From the NCBI RefSeq assembly GCF_004571065.1, contig NZ_SPQN01000001.1, forward strand, positions 1 through 64,000: DNA of 64,000 nucleotides, in the 5' to 3' direction. The stretch comes from Geodermatophilus sp. DF01-2 (GTDB lineage Bacteria > Actinomycetota > Actinomycetes > Mycobacteriales > Geodermatophilaceae). This document shows positions 17,775-25,851 of the stretch, piece after piece (positions within the stretch are counted from its first letter, which is position 1; each line of letters starts with the position of its first letter). The notes under the pieces were generated by a model. That model ran no database searches. It worked only from the letters and a program-made list of their open reading frames with translations, and was not told the origin of the DNA. The position numbers were made by a program, and so were the translations under genes.

Positions 17775-19417
17775 GAGCGGGCCCCCGCTGTCGGGTTCGT
17801 GACCGGTCCCGCGGCGCCTCCGGGGGCGGCGGGGCCGACTCCGGTGGCGTCGCCCGGCTGCGCCGTACCGGGCGGGAGGTTCGGAGCCCCGGCCGGGCGA
17901 CCGCGGTTGCGCCGCAGGTGCTGACGCAGCGCCGCCACGTCACGGAGGTCCCGCCGGAAGGTCGGCAGCACCACGGCCGCGAGGGCGGTAGCGCCGACGA
18001 CCACGAGGGCCCCCGTGACCAGGCGGAGCAGGTGGGCATCGGCGGGCATCGGGACGGTGGAGAGGACGGAGAGCGCTGCCGCCACGGTGAAGACCAGGCC
18101 GGCCCGGAGCCCGTTGCGGAACATCCTGCCGACGGGGGCGTCGGATGCTCCGCGAATCCACAGCAGTGAGGCCGGCCAGGACAACGCCGCGCTGATCGCG
18201 TAGGCCACGGCAACCCCGTGCACGCCCCAGTACGAGCCGGCCACGATGAGCCCGGCCATCACCGGCCGGGTCGCCAGTGCGTACCGCAGCTGTGAGCGGG
18301 TGAGCCCGTCGGCCAGGAACACCCAGTAGGTCGCATAGCTCGCGGCCTGGAAGAACCCGGCGACGAGCAGTATCCGGAACAGCGGCACCGCCTCGGTCCA
18401 CTGGGGGCCGAGAGCGAAGTGGATGACGTCGGGCGCCTGGGCGAAGAGGACGGCGAACAGACCGCCGATGAGCGTGAGCAGCACGACCTGCCCGAAGCAG
18501 AGGAAGTCGGCGAACCGCCTGCGCTCGTCCTGCAACCGGGAGAGCACCGGGATCGCCACCCGCGTGGAGGGCGCCTGCACCTGGAGCAGCGGCATCATCA
18601 CCAGCTGGTACGCGCGGTTGTAGAGGCCCACGGAGGTGGCCCCGAAGCGCGCGCCGATGACGAGGGTGTCCACGTTGGCCGAGACGTAGCCGAGCAGCTG
18701 GGACCCGAGCAGCGGGAGGCCGTAGCCGATGAAGGGCCGGATGGACTCCGACCGTCGGACCCGACCTGGTAGCCACCTGTTGGTGAGCACCAGCAGCACC
18801 TGGGACACCAGCCCCTGGGTGAGCTGCTGGGCGACGAGGGCCCAGTAGCCGGCACCGAGGGCGGCCAGCGCGATGCCGAGGACGACCCCGGCGAGCTGGC
18901 CACCGATCTCCGAGAGGGCGAGTCTGCCGAACCGCAGGTGGCGGGCGTGCATCGCGCGGTACTGGGTGGACACCCCGTTCAGCAGGAACGTCACCGACAG
19001 CACGACGGCGACGAGGGTGAGCCGGTCGTCACCGAAGGCCCGCGCGATGAGGGGAGCGGCGGCGCAGAGCAGGAGGGCCAGCGCGGCGCCGATGCCGGTG
19101 TTGAGCCAGAAGAGGTTGTCGCGCTGACCGTCGGTGAGCACCTTGGCCTGGACGGCGGCGGAGGAGAGCCCGGAGTCTCGGAACAGCTCGCCGAAGCCGA
19201 TGATCACGGCCACGAGGGCGATCAGCCCGTAGTCCTCCGGCGTGAGCAGCCGGGCGAGGACGACGATGCCGACCAGTTGCAGGACGACGCGAACGCCCTG
19301 ACCGCTCAGGGTGACGACCGCGCCGCGGGACGCCGAGGCCGCCAGTCCTGGCTTCGGCCCCGGGCCCGAGTCCACGCCGGCCGTCGTTCCCGACCCCGTC
19401 ACGTCCGGACCCGTCAC
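17771..19417 (-). CDS. second Wzx-type polysaccharide flippase
   Basis: This polytopic MOP-superfamily protein belongs to the WzxC/TuaB group. The conserved opening is SGQGVRVVLQLVGIVVLARL followed by TPEDYGLIAL, then SSAAVQAK, GLYNRAYQLVMMPLLQVQAP and a C-terminal half of paired helices; the tail is Pro/Gly-rich. The open frame runs to an ATG at 19570, but that overlaps the upstream glycosyltransferase by 140 bp with a low-complexity peptide, so a GTG near 19417 (548 residues) is preferred; the true start is uncertain. It is coupled to the pyruvyltransferase-like gene downstream. Two flippases suggest two polymers or two lipid-linked substrates. Confidence 0.8.
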   Translation of the reverse strand: MTGPDVTGSGTTAGVDSGPGPKPGLAASASRGAVVTLSGQGVRVVLQLVGIVVLARLLTPEDYGLIALVAVIIGFGELFRDSGLSSAAVQAKVLTDGQRDNLFWLNTGIGAALALLLCAAAPLIARAFGDDRLTLVAVVLSVTFLLNGVSTQYRAMHARHLRFGRLALSEIGGQLAGVVLGIALAALGAGYWALVAQQLTQGLVSQVLLVLTNRWLPGRVRRSESIRPFIGYGLPLLGSQLLGYVSANVDTLVIGARFGATSVGLYNRAYQLVMMPLLQVQAPSTRVAIPVLSRLQDERRRFADFLCFGQVVLLTLIGGLFAVLFAQAPDVIHFALGPQWTEAVPLFRILLVAGFFQAASYATYWVFLADGLTRSQLRYALATRPVMAGLIVAGSYWGVHGVAVAYAISAALSWPASLLWIRGASDAPVGRMFRNGLRAGLVFTVAAALSVLSTVPMPADAHLLRLVTGALVVVGATALAAVVLPTFRRDLRDVAALRQHLRRNRGRPAGAPNLPPGTAQPGDATGVGPAAPGGAAGPVTNPTAGARS

Positions 19418-19427
19418 GCCCGCCCCG

Positions 19428-20477
19428 TCATGTCCGGCTCCGCCGAGCGAGGGCGCGACGGTAGGCGCTCCGGTGACGGAGCCCGACCTCGCTCCAGTCG
19501 CGGTCCTGCAGCCGAGGCTCGCCGTCCGGGCGGACGGCGGTGGCGGCGATGGCCTTCTCGAGGACCTCACCGGTCAGCTCGCCGGAGTACTGCAGGACCC
19601 AGCCGGGTCCGACCTCCTCCGCCAGGGCGGCGTTGGTGGGGGACTCCGGGACGAGGACCGGCCGGCAGAGGGACAGCGCCGCGAGCAGGGACCCGGAATT
19701 GTGCATGCTGCCGCGGTAGGGCAGGACCACCAGCTGGGCGCGGCAGATCTCGTCGACCAGTTCGCGGTCGCTCACCAGGCGGAGCAGGGTGCCGATCCGG
19801 GAGTCACCCTGGCACGCCGCCCGCACCAGTTCGGCCTGCCCGGGATGCGGATTCCCTATGACGCGCAGCCGGACGTCGGTGCGGTCGATGTCGCGGAACG
19901 CGCCGATGAGGGTGTCGACGCCCTTGTACGGTCGGATGATGCCGAAGTAGAGGATCCGCCCGGGCTCGGCTGCGGGTTGCGGGTACCGCGCGAAGGGCTG
20001 CCGGTAGTGGCCGTGCGGGATCGTCACCGCCTCGCGGCCGGCGGTGACGGGGCTGGCCGGATTGAGCCGGATGACCAGGTCGACCCGCTCGTAGAACCTG
20101 TCCAGTGACCGGTGGTCGGAGCGGCTGCCCTGCTCGTGCGGGCTGAGGTTGTGGGCCGTCCAGACCAGCGGGATCCGCCGCAGCCGCAGCCGCAGCAGCA
20201 GCAGGTCCAGCAGCCGGCGCTTCACGAAGCGGAACCAGGGCCGGCGACTGTCGCGGATCAGCAACTCGGGCCAGTGCACGTGCAGGACGTCGTACCGCCC
20301 GAACAACGCCGTCGGCCAGCTGAAGAAGCGGATGTCGACCTCGGGGGCCGCACCGACGACCATCTGGTCCACGTACTGGGTGGTGCCGTCCGGCTCACGG
20401 AGCGAGTGGAGCACCACCAGTCGGTCCGGGGTGCACGGCCGTGCCGCGGCCCCGTCGGTCGCGTGGGCTCGCCTCAT
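19428..20477 (-). CDS. GT-B glycosyltransferase
   Basis: The roughly 349-residue cytoplasmic glycosyltransferase has an N-terminal acceptor domain with YDVLHVHWPELL and LVWTAHNLSPHE, typical of GumH/GumK-like mannosyl- or glucuronosyltransferases. Its C-terminal donor domain has YFGIIRPYKGVDTLIGAF and LPYRGSMHNSGSLLAALS. ATG at 20477 is chosen because it starts just before the first beta-strand; the frame is open to 20648. It ends about 10 bp before the preferred start of the second flippase. The sugar it transfers cannot be told from sequence. Confidence 0.85.
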   Translation of the reverse strand: MRRAHATDGAAARPCTPDRLVVLHSLREPDGTTQYVDQMVVGAAPEVDIRFFSWPTALFGRYDVLHVHWPELLIRDSRRPWFRFVKRRLLDLLLLRLRLRRIPLVWTAHNLSPHEQGSRSDHRSLDRFYERVDLVIRLNPASPVTAGREAVTIPHGHYRQPFARYPQPAAEPGRILYFGIIRPYKGVDTLIGAFRDIDRTDVRLRVIGNPHPGQAELVRAACQGDSRIGTLLRLVSDRELVDEICRAQLVVLPYRGSMHNSGSLLAALSLCRPVLVPESPTNAALAEEVGPGWVLQYSGELTGEVLEKAIAATAVRPDGEPRLQDRDWSEVGLRHRSAYRRALARRSRT

Positions 20478-20565
20478 CGGCCGGTCGGCTCTCGACCCGA
20501 CGCCTCCTGGCACGACCGGTCCCCACCGGTCGGTGACCCGGCACGTCGGGCGGTCGACGTCGCGA

Positions 20566-21474
20566 TCACAGCCACGAGGCGAAGGTGGACACCATGTCCG
20601 CATGGGTCCATCCCGGCACGACGTGCCCCTCGTCGTGGTACTGGACACGCACGTCGGCCGCGACGGGGCGGGCGAGAGCGGCGAGGGCCGAGCCGTGCCG
20701 CGCCGGCGGGATGACCGGGTCCGCCTGGGACACCACGGTCTTGATCCTCTTGCCCGTCCAGCTGGACTGCGGGAGACGTGCGGGGTTGGTGGCGGCGACC
20801 GCGGCGGGATCGTTGCCGTACACCGGACCGATGCGCCCGGGATCCCGCGCGTAGAGGTCCTCCATGTCGTAGCTCGCGTTCGCCAAGTAGATGCCGCGCA
20901 GCGCCGGCACCATGTCCTTCGCGTAGGCGTACACCATGAGCGACCCGCCGCCGGAGTTGGCGCGCGCGAAGGCGGCGCCGACCGTGAAGACCCCGCTCAC
21001 GTACCGGGCCCAGGCGACCTGGTGGGCGAGTGCCGGCTGCGACGTCCACAGGCTCCCGCCGTAGTTCGGGCAGACGCACACCGCGCCCCGGTCGACGGCC
21101 AGCATGGCGGGGTAGTTGAAGGCGCCGTCGAGTGCGGTGTGGGTGCTGCCGTTCGCGTGGTAGAACCAGACCACGGCACCAGGCTTCGTCGCCTTCGGTG
21201 GGGTGGCCCACGGCACGTACAGCCGGGCCCGGTCGCCCGCCCAGACCACGTCGATCACTTCATACGGGACCTTGCCGAGACGCGTGGTGCGGGTGGCGGA
21301 GCGGGAGACCTCACCGGGCAGCTCGGGAACCGCCGTGTAGACGGGAGCCGCCTGAGCAGACGGCACACCGACGGCCGCGGTGACGAGGCCCGCGGCCGCA
21401 CCGACGAGAAGACTGCGCCGGGTCGTCACCGACCTCGACGAGCTCTCAGGAGAGCCTCGGCGAACGTCCTTCAC
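20566..21474 (-). CDS. Tat-exported alpha/beta-hydrolase
   Basis: The 302-residue protein has a twin-arginine signal (TTRRSLLVGAAAG, residues about 17-40) and a likely cleavage after AQA. The mature part has the strand order of alpha/beta-hydrolases: VVWFYHANGS, a candidate nucleophile loop ARANSGGGSLMVYAYAKD, the acid region VVSQADPVIPP and a C-terminal HDEGHVVPGW with the likely catalytic His. The nucleophile motif GGGS is not the canonical GxSxG, so activity is uncertain. It stands at the head of the minus-strand group; the 328-bp gap upstream separates it from the divergent lyase-like gene. A role in trimming or deacylating exported glycan is inferred. Confidence 0.75.
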   Translation of the reverse strand: MKDVRRGSPESSSRSVTTRRSLLVGAAAGLVTAAVGVPSAQAAPVYTAVPELPGEVSRSATRTTRLGKVPYEVIDVVWAGDRARLYVPWATPPKATKPGAVVWFYHANGSTHTALDGAFNYPAMLAVDRGAVCVCPNYGGSLWTSQPALAHQVAWARYVSGVFTVGAAFARANSGGGSLMVYAYAKDMVPALRGIYLANASYDMEDLYARDPGRIGPVYGNDPAAVAATNPARLPQSSWTGKRIKTVVSQADPVIPPARHGSALAALARPVAADVRVQYHDEGHVVPGWTHADMVSTFASWL

Positions 21475-21533
21475 GGCATGCCCCTTCCGCGGGACCCGTG
21501 ACGGAGAGGGCTGCCCCGCCCGTCGACCCCCGT

Positions 21534-21568
21534 CGATTGATTGCCAGGAGCCGATTGATTGCCAGGAG
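21534..21568. repeat. 17-bp direct repeat, two copies
   Basis: CGATTGATTGCCAGGAG occurs at 21534-21550 and again at 21552-21568 (period 18) in the divergent intergenic region. It is unusually AT-rich for this DNA. It could be a tandem binding site for a regulator of either divergent gene; no family is recognised. Confidence 0.7.
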
Positions 21569-21661
21569 GCAAGCTAGCTCCCACAGAAATCGGTCGCAAC
21601 AGTCCGGTCTCGCAACGTGGGTCACAGTGGTCACGCCCGGATCGGCCGGTCCCGGTGTCCT

Positions 21662-21690
21662 TTGACAGTGTCCCACGGCTCGCCGATCAT
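21662..21690 (+). promoter_or_regulatory. candidate vegetative promoter
   Basis: A consensus -35 (TTGACA, 21662-21667) lies 17 bp from a fair -10 (GATCAT, 21685-21690). It would give a leader of roughly 105 bases before the lyase-like gene at 21803. A perfect -35 is rare in this GC-rich window, which supports the call. Confidence 0.5.
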
Positions 21691-21734
21691 CGGACGGGAG
21701 CGTCCCGATACACTCGGGTCCCGCGCGTTCCGCC

Positions 21735-21756
21735 GGTCCCCGAGCCGGCGGGGACC
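21735..21756 (+). promoter_or_regulatory. stem-loop in 5' leader
   Basis: GGTCCCC (21735-21741) pairs perfectly with GGGGACC (21750-21756) around an 8-base loop inside the predicted leader of the lyase-like gene. It may be an attenuator or mRNA-stabilising hairpin; no riboswitch class is recognised. Confidence 0.35.
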
Positions 21757-21802
21757 CCCGACGACGCAGCCGCCGATCCCCATCGTCGCACCGAGGAGAT
21801 GC

Positions 21803-22957
21803 ATGCCGTCCATCGCCGTCACCGCGCCGGAGGCGGGTGCGCGCGTGCAGGGCACGGTCGAGGTGCGGGTCGAGGTGCGGGGCGGCAGTCAGGTGAGCGG
21901 CGTCACGGTAGCAGTCGGTGACCCGGCGTTCGGCACCCGGGCCGCCGAACCGTCCGGCAGACGTGAATACGTGTTCCGGTGGGACACCACGAGGAAGCTG
22001 TCGGACCCGAACAGCCGCGCGGCCGGCGATGCCCTGTTCTGGATCTCGGCCTCCGCGGTCGTGGACGGCGTTCAGTTGACCGCCACCCCGCTGCCGGTCA
22101 TCACCGCCAACGACACCGCCTCTGCCGCCGTCCAGACCGCCGGCGGCTGGCGCGACGAGTTGGCCTGGGCCGCGGACTACAGCGGCTCGACGCGCCAGTG
22201 GCGGGACAGCAACCAGGCCGTCATCGGAGGTGAGTACGCCTCCGTGCACCACGACCCGGTCCTCGGGGCCGCGCGCCGCGCCGTGCGCGTATCGGTTCCC
22301 AACAGCGCCAAGGACGATGACGACCAGCCGACCTCCACGACGGTGCGCTTCCAGTCCTCCAGCGTGCACAGCATCCGCGAGGGCGACGAGTTCTGTGTCG
22401 GCTTCGCCTTCCTCCCCCCGGCCGACTTCCCGTCGGTGTATCCCCGCGACGACGTCACCAACCCGCGGGGCGACGAGGCGACCGGCTACATCGCGATCTT
22501 CCAGATCTACGGACCGCCCTACGAGCAGGGTTCCCCCTTCGTCCTGCACGCCGAGCGTCGTTCGGTCGACGACCCCGTGGACGAGTTCACCGTCCGTGGC
22601 AACGAGCTGAACCCGGGAGATCCGGTTCCCTTCCTCTCCCTCCCCTACCGCCGCGGCGGGTGGACCGACGTGGTGTTCCGGATCCGCGCGTCCGCCTCGA
22701 TCGAGAAGGGCTGGGTGGAGACCTACGTCAACCAGGGGGAGTCGACGAACGTGCGCCCGCTGCCGCTGGTGACCGGCCAGCTGCGACTGCCCCGGGTGCT
22801 CCTCCGCGCCGACTCGGAACCGTTCCGCACGGACATGCAGATCTACCGGGTCAATGACCGGTTCGACCGGGTGACGATGTGGCACACCGGGCACCGGATC
22901 GCCCGGACGGTGGAGGACGCCGACCCGCGCTCCTACCGGAACGGGCCACTGCCGTGA
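21803..22957 (+). CDS. polysaccharide lyase (heparin-lyase-I-like) protein with Ig-like N-terminus
   Basis: The 384-residue protein begins with an Ig-like/carbohydrate-accessory domain (about 1-85, IAVTAPEAGARVQGTVEVRV). A jelly-roll domain (about 105-380) follows, with SVHSIREGDEFCVGFAF, FQIYGPP, WTDVVFRIRAS and a closing DMQIYRVNDRF, a pattern I associate with the heparin lyase I/PL20 group. It would cleave uronic-acid-containing polymer. ATG 21803 follows a strong GAGGAG. No signal peptide is seen, which is odd for a lyase. Its stop overlaps the next gene's GTG by 4 bp. Enzyme class moderately sure; substrate unknown. Confidence 0.7.
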   Translation: MPSIAVTAPEAGARVQGTVEVRVEVRGGSQVSGVTVAVGDPAFGTRAAEPSGRREYVFRWDTTRKLSDPNSRAAGDALFWISASAVVDGVQLTATPLPVITANDTASAAVQTAGGWRDELAWAADYSGSTRQWRDSNQAVIGGEYASVHHDPVLGAARRAVRVSVPNSAKDDDDQPTSTTVRFQSSSVHSIREGDEFCVGFAFLPPADFPSVYPRDDVTNPRGDEATGYIAIFQIYGPPYEQGSPFVLHAERRSVDDPVDEFTVRGNELNPGDPVPFLSLPYRRGGWTDVVFRIRASASIEKGWVETYVNQGESTNVRPLPLVTGQLRLPRVLLRADSEPFRTDMQIYRVNDRFDRVTMWHTGHRIARTVEDADPRSYRNGPLP

Positions 22958-23613
22958 TCGACCAGCACGGAACGCCGCTGCGGAACGGCACCGAGCACGG
23001 CGGGCCGGTGGACGACGAGCCCCGAAGGTCTCGGCCAGTGAGCCGACGCGCGTTCCTCACCGGGTCCGTGGTCCTGCTCGGGGGTGTGGCGGCCGTCAGC
23101 AAGCTGTCGGGCCGTTCCTCGACGCCGGCGCCGTCCTCCGGCGCCCCCTCGCACTCCCCGCTCGTCGACCCCTCCGCGCCGCCCGGCTCGGCCGTGCGAT
23201 CCCTGGACGAGGTGCTCGCCGAGGCAGAGGCCACCGCCGGCCGTCGGCTCCTGGCCAGTCCCTGGAGCAGCTGGTCCGGCAGCACGTCGGAGGCGTGGAG
23301 CGGGATCTACGTGTCCTGGCTGCTGCGGGACAACGGCGTAACGCGGACGGCGGACGTCGCCGGCCTCCACGCGGTGTTCCAGGCCGGCAACAGCCTGGGG
23401 AGCGAGCCGGAACCGGGCGCGCTGATCTTCTACTCGCGCGGACCTGTCAGCCCCCCGCACCACGTGGGGCTCGTGACCTCGGTGACCCGTGGCGTCCCCC
23501 AGACCCAGGAGGGCGACCATCCGTTCAGCCTGCCCTACGCCGAGCGCTTCGTCCGCCGCTTCGCCCGCCCCTGGGACGACCGGGTCAGCTATGCCTACCC
23601 GTCCTACCGCTGA
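22954..23613 (+). CDS. Tat-exported CHAP/NlpC-like protein, catalytic Cys apparently replaced
   Basis: Starting at GTG 22954, which overlaps the preceding stop (GTGA), this 219-residue protein has a twin-arginine signal (SRRAFLTGSVVLLGG). Its C-terminal domain resembles CHAP-type peptidase or amidase folds (AWSGIYVSWLLRDNGV, then EPGALIFYSRG and HHVGLVTSV). In CHAP proteins a Cys normally precedes the FVSW-like segment; here that place is Ser116, while the partner His (about 170) is kept. It may be a non-catalytic glycan-binding descendant. Translational coupling to the lyase-like protein suggests joint action on the exported polymer. Confidence 0.65.
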   Translation: MIDQHGTPLRNGTEHGGPVDDEPRRSRPVSRRAFLTGSVVLLGGVAAVSKLSGRSSTPAPSSGAPSHSPLVDPSAPPGSAVRSLDEVLAEAEATAGRRLLASPWSSWSGSTSEAWSGIYVSWLLRDNGVTRTADVAGLHAVFQAGNSLGSEPEPGALIFYSRGPVSPPHHVGLVTSVTRGVPQTQEGDHPFSLPYAERFVRRFARPWDDRVSYAYPSYR

Positions 23614-23649
23614 CGGTGCCGAGGTGAGCGAGTGGTCGCGGGGTGAACC

Positions 23650-24621
23650 GTGCTGATCAGCGTCGTCCTGCCCGTCTACAACGACGAGGCGCACCTCGCC
23701 GACGCCATCGGCCGGGTCCTCGCCCAGGAGGGTGTGGACATCGAGCTGGTCCTCCTCGACGACGGCTCCACCGACGGGTCGCGGGCGATCGCACAGGCCG
23801 CGGCCGACCGCGACCCCCGGGTCAGGTTCGTCGCGCTGCCGGAGAACGGCGGGGTCGCCCGCGCCCGCGCCCGGGGCGTGCAGGAGGCCAGCGCCGACTG
23901 GATCTGGTTCGTCGACTCCGACGATGACTGGGGACCCGACTCTGCGGCTCGCCTCGCAGCAGCGGCGGCGCAGTTCCCCGGTACGGACGTGATGGTGGCC
24001 GGGGCCCGTTACACCTTCGAGTCCGGCAAGGCGCCGACCACCATCGAGCCACCCAGCGGGCCGCCGGTGTCCGGACGCGAGGCCTTCACCCTCTTCCTCA
24101 CCGGGCAGATCACCGGGCACCTGTGGAACAAGCTGTTCCGTCGCGACCTGCTGCTCACGATCGAGTTCACCCCGGCGCGCGTGCAGTCCGACCTGGCCAT
24201 GGTCGCCCAGGCCGTCGCCGCAGCCGGCCAGGTGGCTTTCCTGCCGGCGCCGGTCTACGAGTACCGGGTCCGCAGCAGCTCCATCATCACCACCCGCTCG
24301 CGCCGCGCCGAGTCCCTGGAGCTCATCGCGGATGCGGTCGACGCCGCCGCACGGCGCGTACAACCGCCGGCGATCGGGACCGATGAGCACCGTTACTTCG
24401 TCACCCGCTACCTCACCCTGTCCGGGCTCAAGGACGCCGTGCTGGGGGCGTACACCCGCGCCGAGAGCGACCACCACGTGCGCCTGCTCCGTCGCCGTCT
24501 CGGTGCGCGGGAGATGGCACTCTTGGCCCGGCGGAGGGACGTGAAGAGGCTGGCGCTGGCGGTCTCGGCGAAGGTGTCGCTCCGCGTCTACCGCAAGCTG
24601 CTCGCCGCCGGTAACCGGTGA
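23650..24621 (+). CDS. family 2 glycosyltransferase
   Basis: This GT-A enzyme of 323 residues begins with SVVLPVYNDEAHLADAI and has the nucleotide-binding LLDDGSTDGS, NGGVARARARG and the metal-binding DSDDDW (DxD-like). The C-terminal helical region (about 200-320) carries the acceptor site. The start is GTG 23650. It is followed by a GC-rich hairpin (24627-24660). It probably adds one sugar of the repeat unit on the cytoplasmic side. Confidence 0.9.
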   Translation: MLISVVLPVYNDEAHLADAIGRVLAQEGVDIELVLLDDGSTDGSRAIAQAAADRDPRVRFVALPENGGVARARARGVQEASADWIWFVDSDDDWGPDSAARLAAAAAQFPGTDVMVAGARYTFESGKAPTTIEPPSGPPVSGREAFTLFLTGQITGHLWNKLFRRDLLLTIEFTPARVQSDLAMVAQAVAAAGQVAFLPAPVYEYRVRSSSIITTRSRRAESLELIADAVDAAARRVQPPAIGTDEHRYFVTRYLTLSGLKDAVLGAYTRAESDHHVRLLRRRLGAREMALLARRRDVKRLALAVSAKVSLRVYRKLLAAGNR

Positions 24622-24626
24622 GCCCC

Positions 24627-24660
24627 CCGTTCGGGCGACGTGCCGGCACCCGGCGAACGG
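24627..24660. terminator. cruciform-like hairpin after the GT2 gene
   Basis: CCGTTCG (24627-24633) pairs with CGAACGG (24654-24660), and the loop contains the self-complementary GTGCCGGCAC (24640-24649). It starts six bases after the stop codon, so terminator is the simplest reading. No T-run follows. A TACGGT -10-like element for the next gene lies just downstream. Confidence 0.4.
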
Positions 24661-24724
24661 TGGGCTACGGTGCCCCGCGAGCTGACCGACCATGGTCACC
24701 GGCCCCGTACCGAGAGGTCTGCAC

Positions 24725-25849
24725 ATGACGAAGGTGTTCGCGATCGGCCGGGGTCAGTACGAGAACATCGGGGACATCATCCTGCGCCGCCAGCTCCTGG
24801 ACTGGGTCCGGCCGGCGGGCGAGATGCACGTGTACGTGGGTTCGTCCCCCGCCGGCTACGACGAAGGCCTCGGGCTGCGGCCGGACGACCGGGTCTACCG
24901 GTCACTGCGGAACTGGTACCGGGTCGCCCTCGGCTCCGCTCTGCGCGGGAACGCGGCCTACGTCTTCAAGCCGGGCGAGATCCAGCTGACCCTCATCGGC
25001 ATGAAGGAGCACCTCTCCGTCCTCCCCCTGCTGCTGGCGCTGAGGCTGCGCGGCGGCACGGCGATCCGGGCCGGCGTGGGCACCCGGAACTACGCGCCCG
25101 TACCGCGGGGCCTGATGCGTCCGTCGATCGCGCTGTCGGACCTCACCCTCTGGCGCGACGAGGCCACCGGCGCCTACATGAGGACCGGCGAGGTCATGCC
25201 GGACCTGGCCTTCGGGGAGGGCGCCGATGACGCCGCCGTGGCGTCGTTCTCCGCGCCGTCCCCCGCGCGGGACGTGCTGGTGGTGTCCATGCGCGGCGAC
25301 GACCCGGCGCGGCCCTATCCCAGCCGCGCCTGGCTGGCGGGGGTGCGGGCCCACGCCGCGGCGAACGGCCTGCAGATCTGGGCGGTGACCCAGGTACGGA
25401 CCGACGACGTCCGCACCGTGCGGCTGGCGGCGGACCTGGGTGGGCAGGCGCTCACCTGGCACGAGTCCACCGGCCACGACGAGCAGGAGCGCCGGCTGCG
25501 CGCGCTGTACTCCCGGACGGCGATCGTGCTCTCGGACCGGCTGCACGTCGTCATCGCCGCCTTCACCGAGGGCGCCGTCCCCGTCGGTGCGCCGATCGAC
25601 GGGTCGGACAAGGTCGACCGGCACTTCGCGACCATCGGCGTCGACGGCGTGTCCGTATCCGCGGCCGCGGAGTCCGCCGAGGTGGTGGCCGAACAGCTGG
25701 CCGCTCTCGCCGGTCGGCGGGCGGAGATGTTCGCCTGCCTCCTCGAGGCCCGGGCGCGGCTGCGCAGGCACCGCGACGAGATCCTGCAGGTCCTGTCGGG
25801 GCGTTCTCCTGCGTCGCAGGCCACGGCGACCGGGCCCCTCGGCGGCTGA
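24725..25849 (+). CDS. polysaccharide pyruvyltransferase family protein (second copy)
   Basis: The 374-residue protein opens with VFAIGRGQYENIGDIILRR, the GD-containing N-terminal signature of the CsaB/WcaK family, and has SDLTLWRDEAT, VVSMRGDDPARPYPS and the C-terminal LSDRLHVVIAAFTEGAVPVG, where RLH replaces the more common RxH. ATG 24725 follows GAGAGG; the upstream in-frame ATG at 24692 is less likely. It belongs to a plus-strand run with the GT2 and GT4 genes. Divergence from the copy at 16509-17774 suggests a different glycan position or a different function. Confidence 0.8.
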   Translation: MTKVFAIGRGQYENIGDIILRRQLLDWVRPAGEMHVYVGSSPAGYDEGLGLRPDDRVYRSLRNWYRVALGSALRGNAAYVFKPGEIQLTLIGMKEHLSVLPLLLALRLRGGTAIRAGVGTRNYAPVPRGLMRPSIALSDLTLWRDEATGAYMRTGEVMPDLAFGEGADDAAVASFSAPSPARDVLVVSMRGDDPARPYPSRAWLAGVRAHAAANGLQIWAVTQVRTDDVRTVRLAADLGGQALTWHESTGHDEQERRLRALYSRTAIVLSDRLHVVIAAFTEGAVPVGAPIDGSDKVDRHFATIGVDGVSVSAAAESAEVVAEQLAALAGRRAEMFACLLEARARLRRHRDEILQVLSGRSPASQATATGPLGG

Positions 25850-25851
25850 CG

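Noticed and set aside
19418-19570. ATG 19570 as the start of the second flippase
   Set aside because: It would overlap the upstream glycosyltransferase by 140 bp and add a low-complexity peptide absent from the family; a GTG near 19417 fits better.
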